From assembly GCF_034627025.1 (NCBI RefSeq), contig NZ_CP141048.1, forward strand, positions 1,686,001 through 1,750,000: DNA of 64,000 nt, read 5' to 3'. Position 1 is the stretch's first letter, and each line of letters begins with the position of its first letter. The DNA comes from Microvirga lotononidis (GTDB lineage Bacteria > Pseudomonadota > Alphaproteobacteria > Rhizobiales > Beijerinckiaceae). Positions 9,363 to 20,590 of the stretch are shown here, piece by piece. The notes under the pieces are model-generated. The model was not told where the DNA came from, made no database searches, and was given only the letters and a program-made list of their open reading frames with translations. The position numbers and the translations under genes were made by a program.

Positions 9363-10034
9363 CTACTCCCCCGAGCGCAGGGCGGCCGCCGCCCCGACCG
9401 TTCCGACCACCGCGGCGATCAGCGACAGGGCGGCCAGAATCAGGAACGGCGTCGCGAACGGGATCGTCCCGCCCAGGGCCGCGTTGGCGGCCGACACGCC
9501 GAAGATCAGGGTCGGGATCATGAAGGGCAGGACCAGGATCGCCAGGATCAACCCGCCGCGCCGCAGGGACGAGGTGAGCGCCGCCCCGACCGCGCCGATG
9601 AAGGTGAGCGCGGGCGTCCCGACCAGCAGGGTCGCCACCATGGCGAGCATGCCCTCGGGCGAGAGCGCCACCAGAAGGCCGAGGAAAGGCGCCGCGATGG
9701 CGAGCGGCAGGCCGGTGACGAGCCAATAGGCCACGACTTTGGCCAGCACGACGATCTCCAGAGGCGCGTGCGAGAGCCTCAGGAGATCGAGGGACCCGTC
9801 CTCCTGGTCGGCCTGGAACAGCCGGTCGAGGCCGATGAGGGTCGCGAGCAGGGCGGCGACCCAGAGGATCGCCGGGCCGATGCGCGAGAGCAGGTTGAGG
9901 TCGGGCCCGAGCGCGAAGGGGATCAGCGTCACGATCATCAGGAAGAAGATGAGGCCCATGACGCCCGAGCCGCCGACGCGGGCGGCGAGCTTCAGGTCGC
10001 GGACCAGGAGGGCGTGGAAGGATCTCAGCATCAT
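9363..10034 (-). CDS. ccmB: Haem exporter permease CcmB
   Basis: A 223-residue membrane protein with six hydrophobic segments, matching CcmB, the permease partner of the CcmA ATPase. The N terminus MMLRSFHALLVRDLKLA and the segment RLFQADQEDGSLDLLRLS are typical of the family. CcmAB acts with CcmC and CcmD to release haem-loaded CcmE. The start ATG at 10034 overlaps the ccmA stop (an ATG at 10031 is an equally possible start). The stop is followed after 2 bp by the GNAT gene rather than ccmC. Confidence 0.94.
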   Translation of the reverse strand: MMLRSFHALLVRDLKLAARVGGSGVMGLIFFLMIVTLIPFALGPDLNLLSRIGPAILWVAALLATLIGLDRLFQADQEDGSLDLLRLSHAPLEIVVLAKVVAYWLVTGLPLAIAAPFLGLLVALSPEGMLAMVATLLVGTPALTFIGAVGAALTSSLRRGGLILAILVLPFMIPTLIFGVSAANAALGGTIPFATPFLILAALSLIAAVVGTVGAAAALRSGE

Positions 10035-10660
10035 CCCTCTCCCCTCTGTGGGAGAGGGATCCTCGCGCGCTCGATCCTGATTTCCTTCGCATCCCTCAGG
10101 AACAGCGGCGAATGGGTCGTGGCCGCGATCATGCCGCCGACTTCTCGATGACGTTCGAGGAGAAGCCGCAAGGTCTCCTGGGACGCGGTATCGAGGGCCG
10201 AGGTCGGCTCGTCGAGAAGCCAGAGCGGGCGTTCGGCCACCAGGAGCCGGGCGAGCGCGACGCGGCGGCGTTGCCCGGCCGAGAGATAGGCCACGGGCAG
10301 CCGGGCCGCGTGGGCGAGGCCCACGGCGTCGAGCGCCTCTCCCGGCTTCATCGCCGGGTGCCCGAGGAAGTCGCGGGCGAAGGTCAGGTTCTCCTCCGCC
10401 GTGAGCGCGCTCTTGAGGGCATCGCGATGGCCCACGTAATGCAGGCATTCGGTCAATGTCCGCTCGCCCGCTCCCTCCCAGAGGATCTGTCCGGCCGCGG
10501 GCGTGAGGCGTCCGGCGAGGAGTTCCAGCAGGGTGGATTTTCCGGCGCCGTTGCGGCCGGTGATCACCAGGGCCTCGCCGGGCTCGAGGGAGAAGGTGAC
10601 CCCTTCGAAGATGCGGCGCTCTCCCCGTTCGCAGGCCAATTTGTTAACGCTCAGACGCAA
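10031..10660 (-). CDS. ccmA: Haem exporter ATP-binding protein CcmA
   Basis: A 209-residue ABC ATPase: Walker A GRNGAGKST (about residues 35-43), signature LSAGQRRRVALARLL, Walker B LWLLDEPTSALD and switch histidine in AATTHS. The short length and LSAGQRRR signature are characteristic of CcmA. It powers the cytochrome c maturation complex. The C terminus is basic and proline-rich (IPLPQRGEG) and overlaps ccmB by 4 bp. It is divergent from acnA. Confidence 0.94.
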   Translation of the reverse strand: MRLSVNKLACERGERRIFEGVTFSLEPGEALVITGRNGAGKSTLLELLAGRLTPAAGQILWEGAGERTLTECLHYVGHRDALKSALTAEENLTFARDFLGHPAMKPGEALDAVGLAHAARLPVAYLSAGQRRRVALARLLVAERPLWLLDEPTSALDTASQETLRLLLERHREVGGMIAATTHSPLFLRDAKEIRIERARIPLPQRGEG

Positions 10661-10691
10661 ACCCTTAAGACCCCTGCCCTGATTGCACCCC

Positions 10692-10705
10692 AGAATGGTT
10701 CTAAA
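10692..10705. promoter_or_regulatory. Irr-box-like (ICE) motif upstream of acnA
   Basis: AGAATGGTTCTAAA contains a perfect AGAA-N3-TTCT inverted repeat with an AAA flank, resembling the iron control element (TTAGAA...TTCTAA-like) bound by Irr in Hyphomicrobiales. It lies about 180 bp before the acnA start in the 220-bp acnA-ccmA gap. Aconitase genes are known members of Irr regulons in rhizobia. One arm lacks the outer TTT, so the match is partial. Confidence 0.45.
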
Positions 10706-10880
10706 CCGTGTAGCGGGATGGTTCGAAATGATCTATAGCACCCTCGGCTGCGCCGCGCGCCAAGGCGTCCAATCCGTCTCGCGCGCTTCTCCCCTGTCCG
10801 GGCACCCCCGGAGCGGCGCGCGCTTATCGCGCTTTCGGCCGAACACATGTTCGTAACCCAAATGCACGCGAGGATTCGCC

Positions 10881-13586
<2,706 letters not shown>

Positions 13587-13608
13587 GACACGCGCCATGA
13601 CATACGAG

Positions 13609-13647
13609 AAGGCCCGCTCCCCGATCGGGGAGCGGGCCTTTTTGTTT
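13609..13647 (+). terminator. Rho-independent terminator of acnA
   Basis: A perfect 14-bp stem (13609-13622 with 13627-13640) around a GATC loop, GC-rich and followed by a T-rich run (TTTTTGTTT). It starts 23 bp after the acnA stop and separates it from the convergent asparagine-synthetase-like gene. Confidence 0.93.
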
Positions 13648-13656
13648 CAAACCGCT

Positions 13657-15336
13657 CTAACGGATGCGCCCGACGAGCGCATTCTTCCATGTCTGCCAAG
13701 ACGATGATCCTTGCAGTTCCTTGTGAGACAGGCTCGATAGCTCGCCCGCTAGAATGACATGGGAGACAGCACATGCCTCCACGGCATGGACGAAGCTTCC
13801 GTTCGATGCCGCCTCTTCGACGGTTCTTCTTGCCCGCTCCAAGTATTTGTTCGGGAAGAAACCGGTTTTCTCCACATTCTCATAATGTGTGAGGAAATCC
13901 TCTCTGAGCTTCTGGATTCCTTTCTCCCTCGTGAAATCTCCGGCCTGCTCAGGCTTTGCTTCTTCGGCAAAGGTCCGCCCCCCTGTGGAGGCGGCATCAA
14001 TGGCCTCCCTGGCGTCCACCAACGTTGCCAAATGATCTGCGCCGAACGACTTGTCGGACATGTCATACGGCATGAATGCGAGGTCGCGGTTCGCATTGAT
14101 GAGAATGTCTGCAGCCACTTGCCGGCGATCCAGTTGCTCCGGTGAGGATAAGGATGATGCTTGTCTCAGGATCGCGCTGGATAACGGCGTGATCAGGTTC
14201 TTGTATTGCGGCGTTCGTCCTCCATGACAGCGATCACGGAAATGGCGGTAATGGACGATCATCGGATCAACCAAAGCCTCGCTCCCCTGACGGAGGAATG
14301 CGAGATCCTCGATGATGTCCTGCTTCAGTTTGTTGAAATGCTTCGACGACGGCACAGAGTGCCGGCGTCTATCGAGATAATCCTCGATGCCACGACCTTT
14401 GTAGAAATTCCGGTGTCCCTCTCCGCCGGCCCCGCCAAGTGCGACCGCATTCGGTACCGGACGCTGCCCAGGAAAATAGATCGGGGCGTATACGCCAAGG
14501 CACAGGGACTTCCATTTCTGGTAGGCTTCCGACAATTCGGTCCGAACGTGTTTCCGACGGCTCGGATCTCTGTCCATGAAACGTAGACCGAAATGCTCTG
14601 CAATCTGGCGAGCGACTGCATGATCCGCCTGCGCGCCCGGATGGGTGACGAAATTCACTTTCTGGATAAGATCTCGCCCTGCCCGTTGAGCCCCCGCAAG
14701 CAGCAACCCAAGCACCGCACGGGAATCCTGACCTCCAGTCAGTTCGCTCTCCACGATCATGTCCGATTGCAGCAAGGCCGCCATGCGGCCTGTCCAGACC
14801 CTGAGGTACTCACGGATGCCATCCGAGTAGCTCCTGCCCTGCTCTTCGGTCCTGGCTGTCGGGCGAAGCGTCACTCCCGGCCCGGGAGACTTCGGAATGA
14901 CGACCTCCCTGGTGGAAGGGACCAGCCGGATCTCCTTGACACTGGTTCGCAGGGAGGTGAGCTGATTGCCGAATGGGCCGGTAATGAAAAATGTCGAGAG
15001 ATGACTTTCATCGATCGTCACAGGCAGGTTCTTGCCCGCAGCAAATCTCGCTAGTTCGATCAGGGAATTCGAAAGAGCCCAATCCTCACGGTGACGATAG
15101 AGAAACAGCTTATAATAGCCACTGTGATCGGTCCCTATGGTCGTTTCCCGATCGGAGGAATTGACGACGATATAAGAGCCGTCCTGCCCAGGCCGGATCT
15201 CGGCCTTTCGTGTGATCCGATATTGGTCATACCCGACGTCTCCGATGATCAGGTCCTCATCCTGAAAGCAGTGACCGTACAAGGAGTGCTTCGGCATTTC
15301 GTCAAAGCTGGAGATCAGGAAGAAGGGCGGGACCAT
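13657..15336 (-). CDS. Asparagine-synthetase-like ATP-pyrophosphatase protein, low GC
   Basis: A 559-residue protein. The C-terminal part contains a PP-loop like that of asparagine synthetases (SELTGGQDSRAVLG, about residues 197-210), which activates a carboxylate as an acyl-adenylate. The N-terminal about 160 residues resemble the class II amidotransferase fold as it ends in asparagine synthetases (FGNQLTSLRTSVKEIRLVP), but no catalytic Cys stands at position 2, so it probably does not use glutamine. Family relatives include beta-lactam synthetase and lasso-peptide cyclase; no precursor peptide or partner enzyme is evident nearby. The coding strand is clearly AT-richer than its neighbours (sampled 60-bp lines at 45-52% GC), suggesting acquisition. 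Start at 15336 is tentative; ATG at 15297 is the alternative. True substrate unknown. Confidence 0.72.
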   Translation of the reverse strand: MVPPFFLISSFDEMPKHSLYGHCFQDEDLIIGDVGYDQYRITRKAEIRPGQDGSYIVVNSSDRETTIGTDHSGYYKLFLYRHREDWALSNSLIELARFAAGKNLPVTIDESHLSTFFITGPFGNQLTSLRTSVKEIRLVPSTREVVIPKSPGPGVTLRPTARTEEQGRSYSDGIREYLRVWTGRMAALLQSDMIVESELTGGQDSRAVLGLLLAGAQRAGRDLIQKVNFVTHPGAQADHAVARQIAEHFGLRFMDRDPSRRKHVRTELSEAYQKWKSLCLGVYAPIYFPGQRPVPNAVALGGAGGEGHRNFYKGRGIEDYLDRRRHSVPSSKHFNKLKQDIIEDLAFLRQGSEALVDPMIVHYRHFRDRCHGGRTPQYKNLITPLSSAILRQASSLSSPEQLDRRQVAADILINANRDLAFMPYDMSDKSFGADHLATLVDAREAIDAASTGGRTFAEEAKPEQAGDFTREKGIQKLREDFLTHYENVEKTGFFPNKYLERARRTVEEAASNGSFVHAVEACAVSHVILAGELSSLSHKELQGSSSWQTWKNALVGRIR

Positions 15337-15529
15337 CTTGGAAGCCAGCGGATATTTCGGTGTTTTATTTTATAACATTATACTTCCCTCTCCGACAATC
15401 TTTCTCTGTATTGGCATTACATTCCCAGAAGCGGCAGGAACGCTCACCGCTTGCGTCACTATGGCCCTTCCCCCGACGCCCTGGATTTGCTGAGAATGCC
15501 ACGCTTTCACCATCGGTCTTCCCATTTCG

Positions 15530-15544
15530 TTAAGGCGCCGTTAA
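15530..15544. promoter_or_regulatory. CtrA-type box upstream of GNAT gene
   Basis: TTAA-GGCGCCG-TTAA is a perfect TTAA-N7-TTAA CtrA consensus, 54 bp before the GNAT start at 15599 and 193 bp before the divergent asparagine-synthetase-like gene. Motif match only. Confidence 0.5.
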
Positions 15545-15598
15545 CCCATCCACGGGGAAACTGATATTATTGCTTCTCTCGATTTTTCTGCCAAAGCC

Positions 15599-16105
15599 AT
15601 GAGCGACCTTCTCGTCAGTATCCGTCACGCCAAGCCCGAGGATGCCCAGGCGCTCTCGCGGGTCTTCGACGCCGCCTGGCGGGAAGCCTATCTCGGCATC
15701 ATCCCCGGCGTGACCCTCGACAAGATGTTCTCTCGGCGCAGCGCTCGCTGGTGGAGTTCCACCGTGTCGCGCGGGCGTCCGCTGGTCGTCCTCGACCTAG
15801 GCCAGGGCGCCGTCGGCTATGCCTCCTACGGCCGCTGCCGCGACCGGTCGCTGCCGGCCAACGGGGAGATCGACGAGCTCTACCTGTTGCCGGAATACCA
15901 GGGCGTCGGCTTCGGCCGGCGCCTGTTCAATGCCGTGCGCAACGACCTGAAAGCGCGCGAGATGGACAGGATCGTGGTCTGGGCGCTCGAGGACAACGAG
16001 CGCGCCTGCGCCTTCTATGCGGGCATGGGTGGGCGGACGATCTCCCGGGTCGAGGAGCGGATCGGCGGAACGCCGCTCGCCAAGGTGGCCTATCTCTTCC
16101 GGTGA
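15599..16105 (+). CDS. GNAT-family N-acetyltransferase
   Basis: A 168-residue GNAT protein starting MSDLLVSIRHAKPEDAQALS. The acetyl-CoA binding loop is in ELYLLPEYQGVGFGRRLFN (QGVGFG) and motif B is ALEDNERACAFYAGMGG, where the FYxxxGG pattern is typical. Substrate unknown; small-molecule or ribosomal-protein acetylation are both possible. A perfect CtrA-type box lies just upstream. Confidence 0.87.
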   Translation: MSDLLVSIRHAKPEDAQALSRVFDAAWREAYLGIIPGVTLDKMFSRRSARWWSSTVSRGRPLVVLDLGQGAVGYASYGRCRDRSLPANGEIDELYLLPEYQGVGFGRRLFNAVRNDLKAREMDRIVVWALEDNERACAFYAGMGGRTISRVEERIGGTPLAKVAYLFR

Positions 16106-16185
16106 CGGCCCTCGGGTCATCGGCCCGCGACAATGTCGTCGGTCTCCGCCGCCGATAGCGCTTCCTGCCGGGAGGGAGAACGGAT

Positions 16186-16217
16186 GAGGCCGAAAAGTGG
16201 GTTCCCCTTTTGACCTC
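16186..16217. repeat. Dispersed intergenic hairpin repeat, family 2
   Basis: An imperfect hairpin in the 282-bp gap before ppa: GAGGCCGAAAAGTGGG (16186-16201) pairs with CCCCTTTTGACCTC (16204-16217) and is followed by CAATGCTCT. It resembles copies near 48568 and 56011 (shared ATCGGACC / CCGATGC / AAGTGG elements), a style of intergenic repeat seen in many Hyphomicrobiales. The rest of this gap shows no gene. Confidence 0.5.
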
Positions 16218-16387
16218 AATGCTCTAGTGAGGCGTCCAAGCTTCAGAAAGCGGCCTTTCTCCTAAAGGGTTCAAGCCGCTCTCAAGACGAGCTTTTGCCG
16301 CATCGCCCGGCGTGACGGTCCATCTCCCTGGCAGGAGGAGGGCCGCCCCGGGAGGATGCTTCAAGCCTTGTTCCGGAGAACAGCTCT

Positions 16388-16921
16388 ATGCGCCTTGACG
16401 CGATCAAGATTGGAAAGAACCCGCCGGACGACGTGAATGTCGTGATCGAAGTGCCCCTCGGCGGCGAGCCCATCAAGTACGAGATGGACAAGGAATCCGG
16501 CGCGCTCTTCGTCGACCGCTTCCTCTATACCTCCATGCGGTATCCGGGCAATTACGGCTTCATTCCCCACACCCTCTCGGGCGACGGCGACCCCTGCGAC
16601 GTGCTCGTCGCCAACACCCGCGCCATCGCGCCGGGCGCCGTCATGAACGTGCGCCCCGTGGGCGTTCTCGTGATGGAGGACGACGGCGGCCAGGACGAGA
16701 AGATCATCGCCGTTCCGTCGAGCAAGCTCACCCAGCGCTACGACCGGGTGGCGACCTATACGGATCTGCCCGAGATCACCATCAAGCAGATCGAGCACTT
16801 CTTCGAGCACTACAAGGATCTGGAGCCCGGCAAATGGGCCAAGATCATTCGCTGGGGCGACGCCGAGGAAGCCCGCCGCCTGATCGTCGAGGCGATCGAG
16901 CGGGCGAAGAAACAGGGCTGA
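16388..16921 (+). CDS. ppa: Inorganic pyrophosphatase
   Basis: A 177-residue family I soluble pyrophosphatase that hydrolyses PPi to drive biosynthetic reactions. The metal-binding signature DGDPCDVLV (D66, D68, D71) is intact, as are the YPGNYGFIP and [14 protein letters not shown] segments. Length is normal for the bacterial hexameric enzyme. It is followed by a hairpin terminator. Confidence 0.97.
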   Translation: MRLDAIKIGKNPPDDVNVVIEVPLGGEPIKYEMDKESGALFVDRFLYTSMRYPGNYGFIPHTLSGDGDPCDVLVANTRAIAPGAVMNVRPVGVLVMEDDGGQDEKIIAVPSSKLTQRYDRVATYTDLPEITIKQIEHFFEHYKDLEPGKWAKIIRWGDAEEARRLIVEAIERAKKQG

Positions 16922-16945
16922 GAAGTTACGTTTTGAGAAGAGAAG

Positions 16946-16972
16946 AAGGCCGGGCATGAGCCCGGCCTTTGT
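16946..16972. terminator. Terminator between ppa and the RTX gene, usable in both directions
   Basis: A perfect 10-bp stem AAGGCCGGGC / GCCCGGCCTT (16946-16955 with 16960-16969) around ATGA. Rightward it is followed by TTTG; leftward by a pyrimidine/T-rich run, so it could end both ppa and the convergent RTX gene. Confidence 0.88.
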
Positions 16973-16994
16973 CGTTTGATACCTGGGCGGACCG

Positions 16995-19220
16995 TCAGAC
17001 GATCAAGAAATCCTTGTGGGTCAGCTTGAGCTTGGTGGGCAGGACGGCAATCTGCAGCGCCGGTTTGGAGCCGGTGCCGTCGGGGTCGAAGAAGAGAGCG
17101 CCGGTCTTCTTGTTGTAGAGGATATGGTCGTTCGAATCGTGCACCTTGTCGCCCGTCCAGAACGCGGACTTCGAGAGCCAGCCCTTCTTGCCGATGCCCT
17201 TGAAGGCTGACAGCTTGAGGTGAATCGTGTCGTCCGCGACGTTGAAGTCGTAGAGATATTCGACATTCGTCTTCACGTTGGGCTTGGTGTCGAACACGAA
17301 CACGTCCTTGCCGTTCCCTCCGAGCATGATGTCGTTGCCGTTGCCTCCCACGAGCGTGTCGTCGCCTTCGTAACCGTTGAGCTGGTCGTTCCCGGCCAAG
17401 CCCGAGAGGTGATCGTTGCCGGACTCGCCCGATAGGGTGTCGATGCCTGCGGTTCCCCTGAGGGTGAGCGGCGTGGTCTCGGTCACATTCCGGACACCGA
17501 TCGTGATGGCCTTGGTGAATTCGCCGCCATAGGGGTCCGTGGCCTTGATGGAGACGATGTGCTGCTTCGCCGTCTCGTAATCGAGTGCGCGATTGAGGAA
17601 AAGCTTGTCACCGTCGATGGAGAACAAGCCTCCGGCGCTGTCCATGAGCGTGTAGGTCAGCGTGTCGCCATCGGCATCGGAACCGTAGATGTCAGCGATC
17701 TTGCCGGACGCCGCCGCTTCGGAAATGCTCGAACTCGACAGAAAGATCGACGACGGTGCGGCGTTGGACAGCGCAACCTTGGTGTCGGCGAATTTCAGGA
17801 TGCGGATGTCCTTGAGAAGGTCGGTGCCGTCCTGACCCGTGTTGTCGATGATCGTGTAGCTGCCATCCGCATTCTTGCTCCAGGTGTAGTTGGAGCGGTT
17901 GCCGGAGAATTCCGCCGTATCCTCGCCGCTCCCGCCATCGAGCGTGTCGTCGCCCGCTCCGCCGACGAGGGTGTCGGCTCCGGACCCGCCCTCGAGCGTG
18001 TCCTTGCCGCCGCGACCTTCGATCCTGTCGTTGCCGGCTCCGCTCTTGAGAAGGTTGTTCCTGGCGTCTCCGCTCAGCTTGTCCGCGCCTCCGCCGGTTT
18101 CGACGTTGCGGATGTTGATCAGGGTGTCGAGGCCATAGCCGGTGTTTTGCGCAACTTGAATCGCAAGATCGACGGTCGTGGCAAGGCTGCCGGAGAAGAA
18201 GGCCGTGTTGATTTCGTTCTGGTCGCTGCCGCCGTCGAGCACGTCGTCGCCGTAGCCGCCCTCCAGCGTGTCGTTGCCCGCCCCGCCCTTGAGCACGTTG
18301 GCATAGCTGTCTCCGGTGAGCGTATCGTTGAAGGCGCCGCCGGTGAGGTTTTCGATGTTGACCAGGAGATCGGTCGAGACGCCGGTCCATTGCGAGAAGG
18401 CGCGGTCCAGGCTGACATTGAGTGCCGCCGAAGCCCACGAATAATCGACCGTGTCTTTCTGGGTGGCACTGGTGGAACTGCCGCCGTTGATGATGTTGAC
18501 GCCCGTTCCGCCGATGAAGGTTTCGCCGACCGCGCCGCCATAAAACGTGTCCTCGGCTGCTCCGCCCTTGATCGTGACGCTCAAGGTCGTGCCGGCGGAA
18601 GCCAGATAGCTGCCGGCGGTCCCGTCGTAAAAGTTCTTGCCGTTCTTCAGATCGACGAGGAGAGAGCCGTCGGCTGCCGTCGTCAGGAACAACCCGGCAT
18701 TGATGACCCGGTCGTCGCCTTCGCCGCCGATGATGATCGTGCCGGAGGATGCTTGGACGAGGCCTGAATTGAAGAGGTCCAGCCGGCTCGAAGTACTGCC
18801 CGTCGGGGTCAGGTCGATCCCGACGACGCCGGAAATGCTGCCGCCTTGCAGAGAACTCAGGTTGGAGGCGCTCGTCGGAAGGGTTCCGTGCAGAACGTTG
18901 CTGACCGTGTGGGTGCCGGTGCCCAGGAAGCGCAGGCCGGTCCCTGACCCGGATGTGATTTTTCCTTCATTGTAGACGGTGTTGCTTGCGCCGGAGAACT
19001 CCAGGGCGTTCAGCTTGACGTTCAGGGTGATGTCGTAGGCGACGATGAGGCGGTGGCTGGCGGTCGCCTTGATGCCGCCGGCGTCGCTGTCGGGATCGGA
19101 CAGGCTCCATCCGAGAAAGGTCGTCCCCGTCTCGGCCGTCAAATGCTTGTACTGGATCTGGTTGTCGGCCCCGGCCGAGAGGTCGGAGCTTTGAAGAATG
19201 GCCTTGTAGATTTCCGTCAT
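16995..19220 (-). CDS. RTX (haemolysin-type calcium-binding) repeat protein with cadherin-like domain
   Basis: A 741-residue acidic protein with no N-terminal signal peptide. Several blocks of calcium-binding nonapeptide repeats (GGxGxDxLxGG style) lie about 285-330, 375-425 and 585-635, with GAGNDTLEGGYGDD and GNGNDIMLGGNG as clear examples. A cadherin-like domain spans about 485-580 (SSIFLSSSSISEAA to VRNVTE). The last about 100 residues resemble the C-terminal region of type I secreted RTX proteins and should carry the export signal. It is therefore probably exported by a type I system and folds on binding extracellular calcium; no ABC/HlyD/TolC genes are in the window. The N-terminal 250 residues show no enzyme motif. 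Surface or adhesive role is an inference. Confidence 0.85.
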   Translation of the reverse strand: MTEIYKAILQSSDLSAGADNQIQYKHLTAETGTTFLGWSLSDPDSDAGGIKATASHRLIVAYDITLNVKLNALEFSGASNTVYNEGKITSGSGTGLRFLGTGTHTVSNVLHGTLPTSASNLSSLQGGSISGVVGIDLTPTGSTSSRLDLFNSGLVQASSGTIIIGGEGDDRVINAGLFLTTAADGSLLVDLKNGKNFYDGTAGSYLASAGTTLSVTIKGGAAEDTFYGGAVGETFIGGTGVNIINGGSSTSATQKDTVDYSWASAALNVSLDRAFSQWTGVSTDLLVNIENLTGGAFNDTLTGDSYANVLKGGAGNDTLEGGYGDDVLDGGSDQNEINTAFFSGSLATTVDLAIQVAQNTGYGLDTLINIRNVETGGGADKLSGDARNNLLKSGAGNDRIEGRGGKDTLEGGSGADTLVGGAGDDTLDGGSGEDTAEFSGNRSNYTWSKNADGSYTIIDNTGQDGTDLLKDIRILKFADTKVALSNAAPSSIFLSSSSISEAAASGKIADIYGSDADGDTLTYTLMDSAGGLFSIDGDKLFLNRALDYETAKQHIVSIKATDPYGGEFTKAITIGVRNVTETTPLTLRGTAGIDTLSGESGNDHLSGLAGNDQLNGYEGDDTLVGGNGNDIMLGGNGKDVFVFDTKPNVKTNVEYLYDFNVADDTIHLKLSAFKGIGKKGWLSKSAFWTGDKVHDSNDHILYNKKTGALFFDPDGTGSKPALQIAVLPTKLKLTHKDFLIV

Positions 19221-19324
19221 GAGAGAACCCTCGGACCGAGCCGGTCATGGAGGGTTTATACGTTATGAAGTAACGATGCGAAAGAACCTTCTCCGACGTT
19301 CGGATGACCTCCGCCGCGGACGGC

Positions 19325-20590
19325 TCAGAGAGCTTCGCCTCTCAGGAGGCGCGGCGCCTCGTCGGCGCGCAGGCCGGCCGCCTCGCGGATGAAGAAGCGC
19401 TTCAGGCCCGGCATCCGGTCGACGAGGCCCAGCCCCAGGTCGCGGATCAGGCGCACGGGCAGGACGTCGTTCGAGAACAGGCGGTTGAGGCCATCCGTCA
19501 TGAGACCCATCGCGGTGATGTCGGCACGGCGTGCGCGTTCGTATTGGTCGAGCACGTCGGCCGCGCCGGGGTCCATCCCGAGGCGCAGGGCGTCGGTGAT
19601 GATCTCGGCGAGCGCCGCCGCGTCGTGCAGGCCGAGATTGAGCCCCTGGCCGGCGATCGGATGGATCACATGGGCCGCGTCGCCGAGGAGCGCCAGCCGC
19701 TCGCCCACGAAGGAGCGCGCCACCCCGAAGGACAGAGGGAAGGCCTGCGGCCTAGTTTCGAAAGCGATCTTGCCGAGCTGGAGCCCGAAACGGCGTTCGA
19801 GCTCGACGAGCAGGTCGTCCGGGGCTGAATCCAGCAGGGCCGGCACGTTATCGGCGCGTTCGGTCCAGACGATGGAGGAGCGATGCCGGAGGTTGCCATC
19901 GGCCTGGAGTTCGGGCTTGAGCGGCAGGATCGCGAAGGGGCCGGAGGGCAGGAAATGTTCGACGGCCCTGCCCTCGTGGTCGCGCTCATGAGCGATGGTC
20001 GCCACGATGCCGGACTGGTTGTAAGGCCATGAAATCCAGCCGATGCCTGCCTGCTCCCGCAGGCGCGAGCGCGCCCCGTCGGCGGCCACGAGCAGCGAAG
20101 CCGGCAGGCTCTCGCCGTTCGCCAATGCGATCTCCGTGTGGGCGCCTTGGACGGCAAAACCTTTCACGCCCTCCGGCCTGAGATCGACACCGTTCTCCCG
20201 GCAGGCCTCCAGCAGGGCCGCAGTCAGGTCGCCCGCCGTGATCATGTGGGCGAAAGGCTCGTGCCCATCCACCTCCCCGGCGAAGGTCAGGAAGGTCGGT
20301 CGCACGGGATCCTGGAGGCGGCTGTCGGTGATCACCATGTCGAGGATCGGCTGAGCTTTGTCGGCGATCTGGTCCCAGGTCCCGAGCGCCGTCAGCATCC
20401 GCCGTGCCGCCGCGGCAATCGCATAGGAGCGCTTGTCTCCGTGGGGATCGCGCCTGAGCGCCGGGTCGCACATCACCACGCCGATTCCGTCGCCGAGCGC
20501 CTTCTTCAGCGCCAGCGCGAGCGACAGACCGGCGAGCCCTCCGCCCGCAATGACGATGCGCGGCCCCTCCATTCCCGTCGCTGCGCTCAT
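19325..20590 (-). CDS. UbiH/UbiF/COQ6-family FAD monooxygenase (ubiquinone biosynthesis)
   Basis: A 421-residue flavoprotein hydroxylase. The FAD dinucleotide motif is VIAGGGLAGLSLALAL (about residues 12-27), the middle DG motif is LVAADGARSRLR, and the second FAD motif is LLGDAAHVIHPIAGQGLNLGL near residue 305. These are diagnostic of ring hydroxylases of the ubiquinone pathway. Which ring position it hydroxylates (UbiH, UbiI, UbiF or the broad UbiL/UbiM types of Alphaproteobacteria) cannot be fixed from sequence by eye, so no symbol is given. The RTX gene follows on the same strand after 104 bp. Confidence 0.92.
   Translation of the reverse strand: MSAATGMEGPRIVIAGGGLAGLSLALALKKALGDGIGVVMCDPALRRDPHGDKRSYAIAAAARRMLTALGTWDQIADKAQPILDMVITDSRLQDPVRPTFLTFAGEVDGHEPFAHMITAGDLTAALLEACRENGVDLRPEGVKGFAVQGAHTEIALANGESLPASLLVAADGARSRLREQAGIGWISWPYNQSGIVATIAHERDHEGRAVEHFLPSGPFAILPLKPELQADGNLRHRSSIVWTERADNVPALLDSAPDDLLVELERRFGLQLGKIAFETRPQAFPLSFGVARSFVGERLALLGDAAHVIHPIAGQGLNLGLHDAAALAEIITDALRLGMDPGAADVLDQYERARRADITAMGLMTDGLNRLFSNDVLPVRLIRDLGLGLVDRMPGLKRFFIREAAGLRADEAPRLLRGEAL

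Noticed and set aside
10718..10735. tRNA-like GGTTCGAAAT upstream of acnA
   Set aside because: A T-loop-like string only; no acceptor or anticodon stem can be drawn around it. It is next to the Irr-like motif and probably promoter sequence.
13657..15336. Calling the asparagine-synthetase-like gene asnB
   Set aside because: It lacks the N-terminal nucleophile cysteine, and length and motifs differ; the function is left open.
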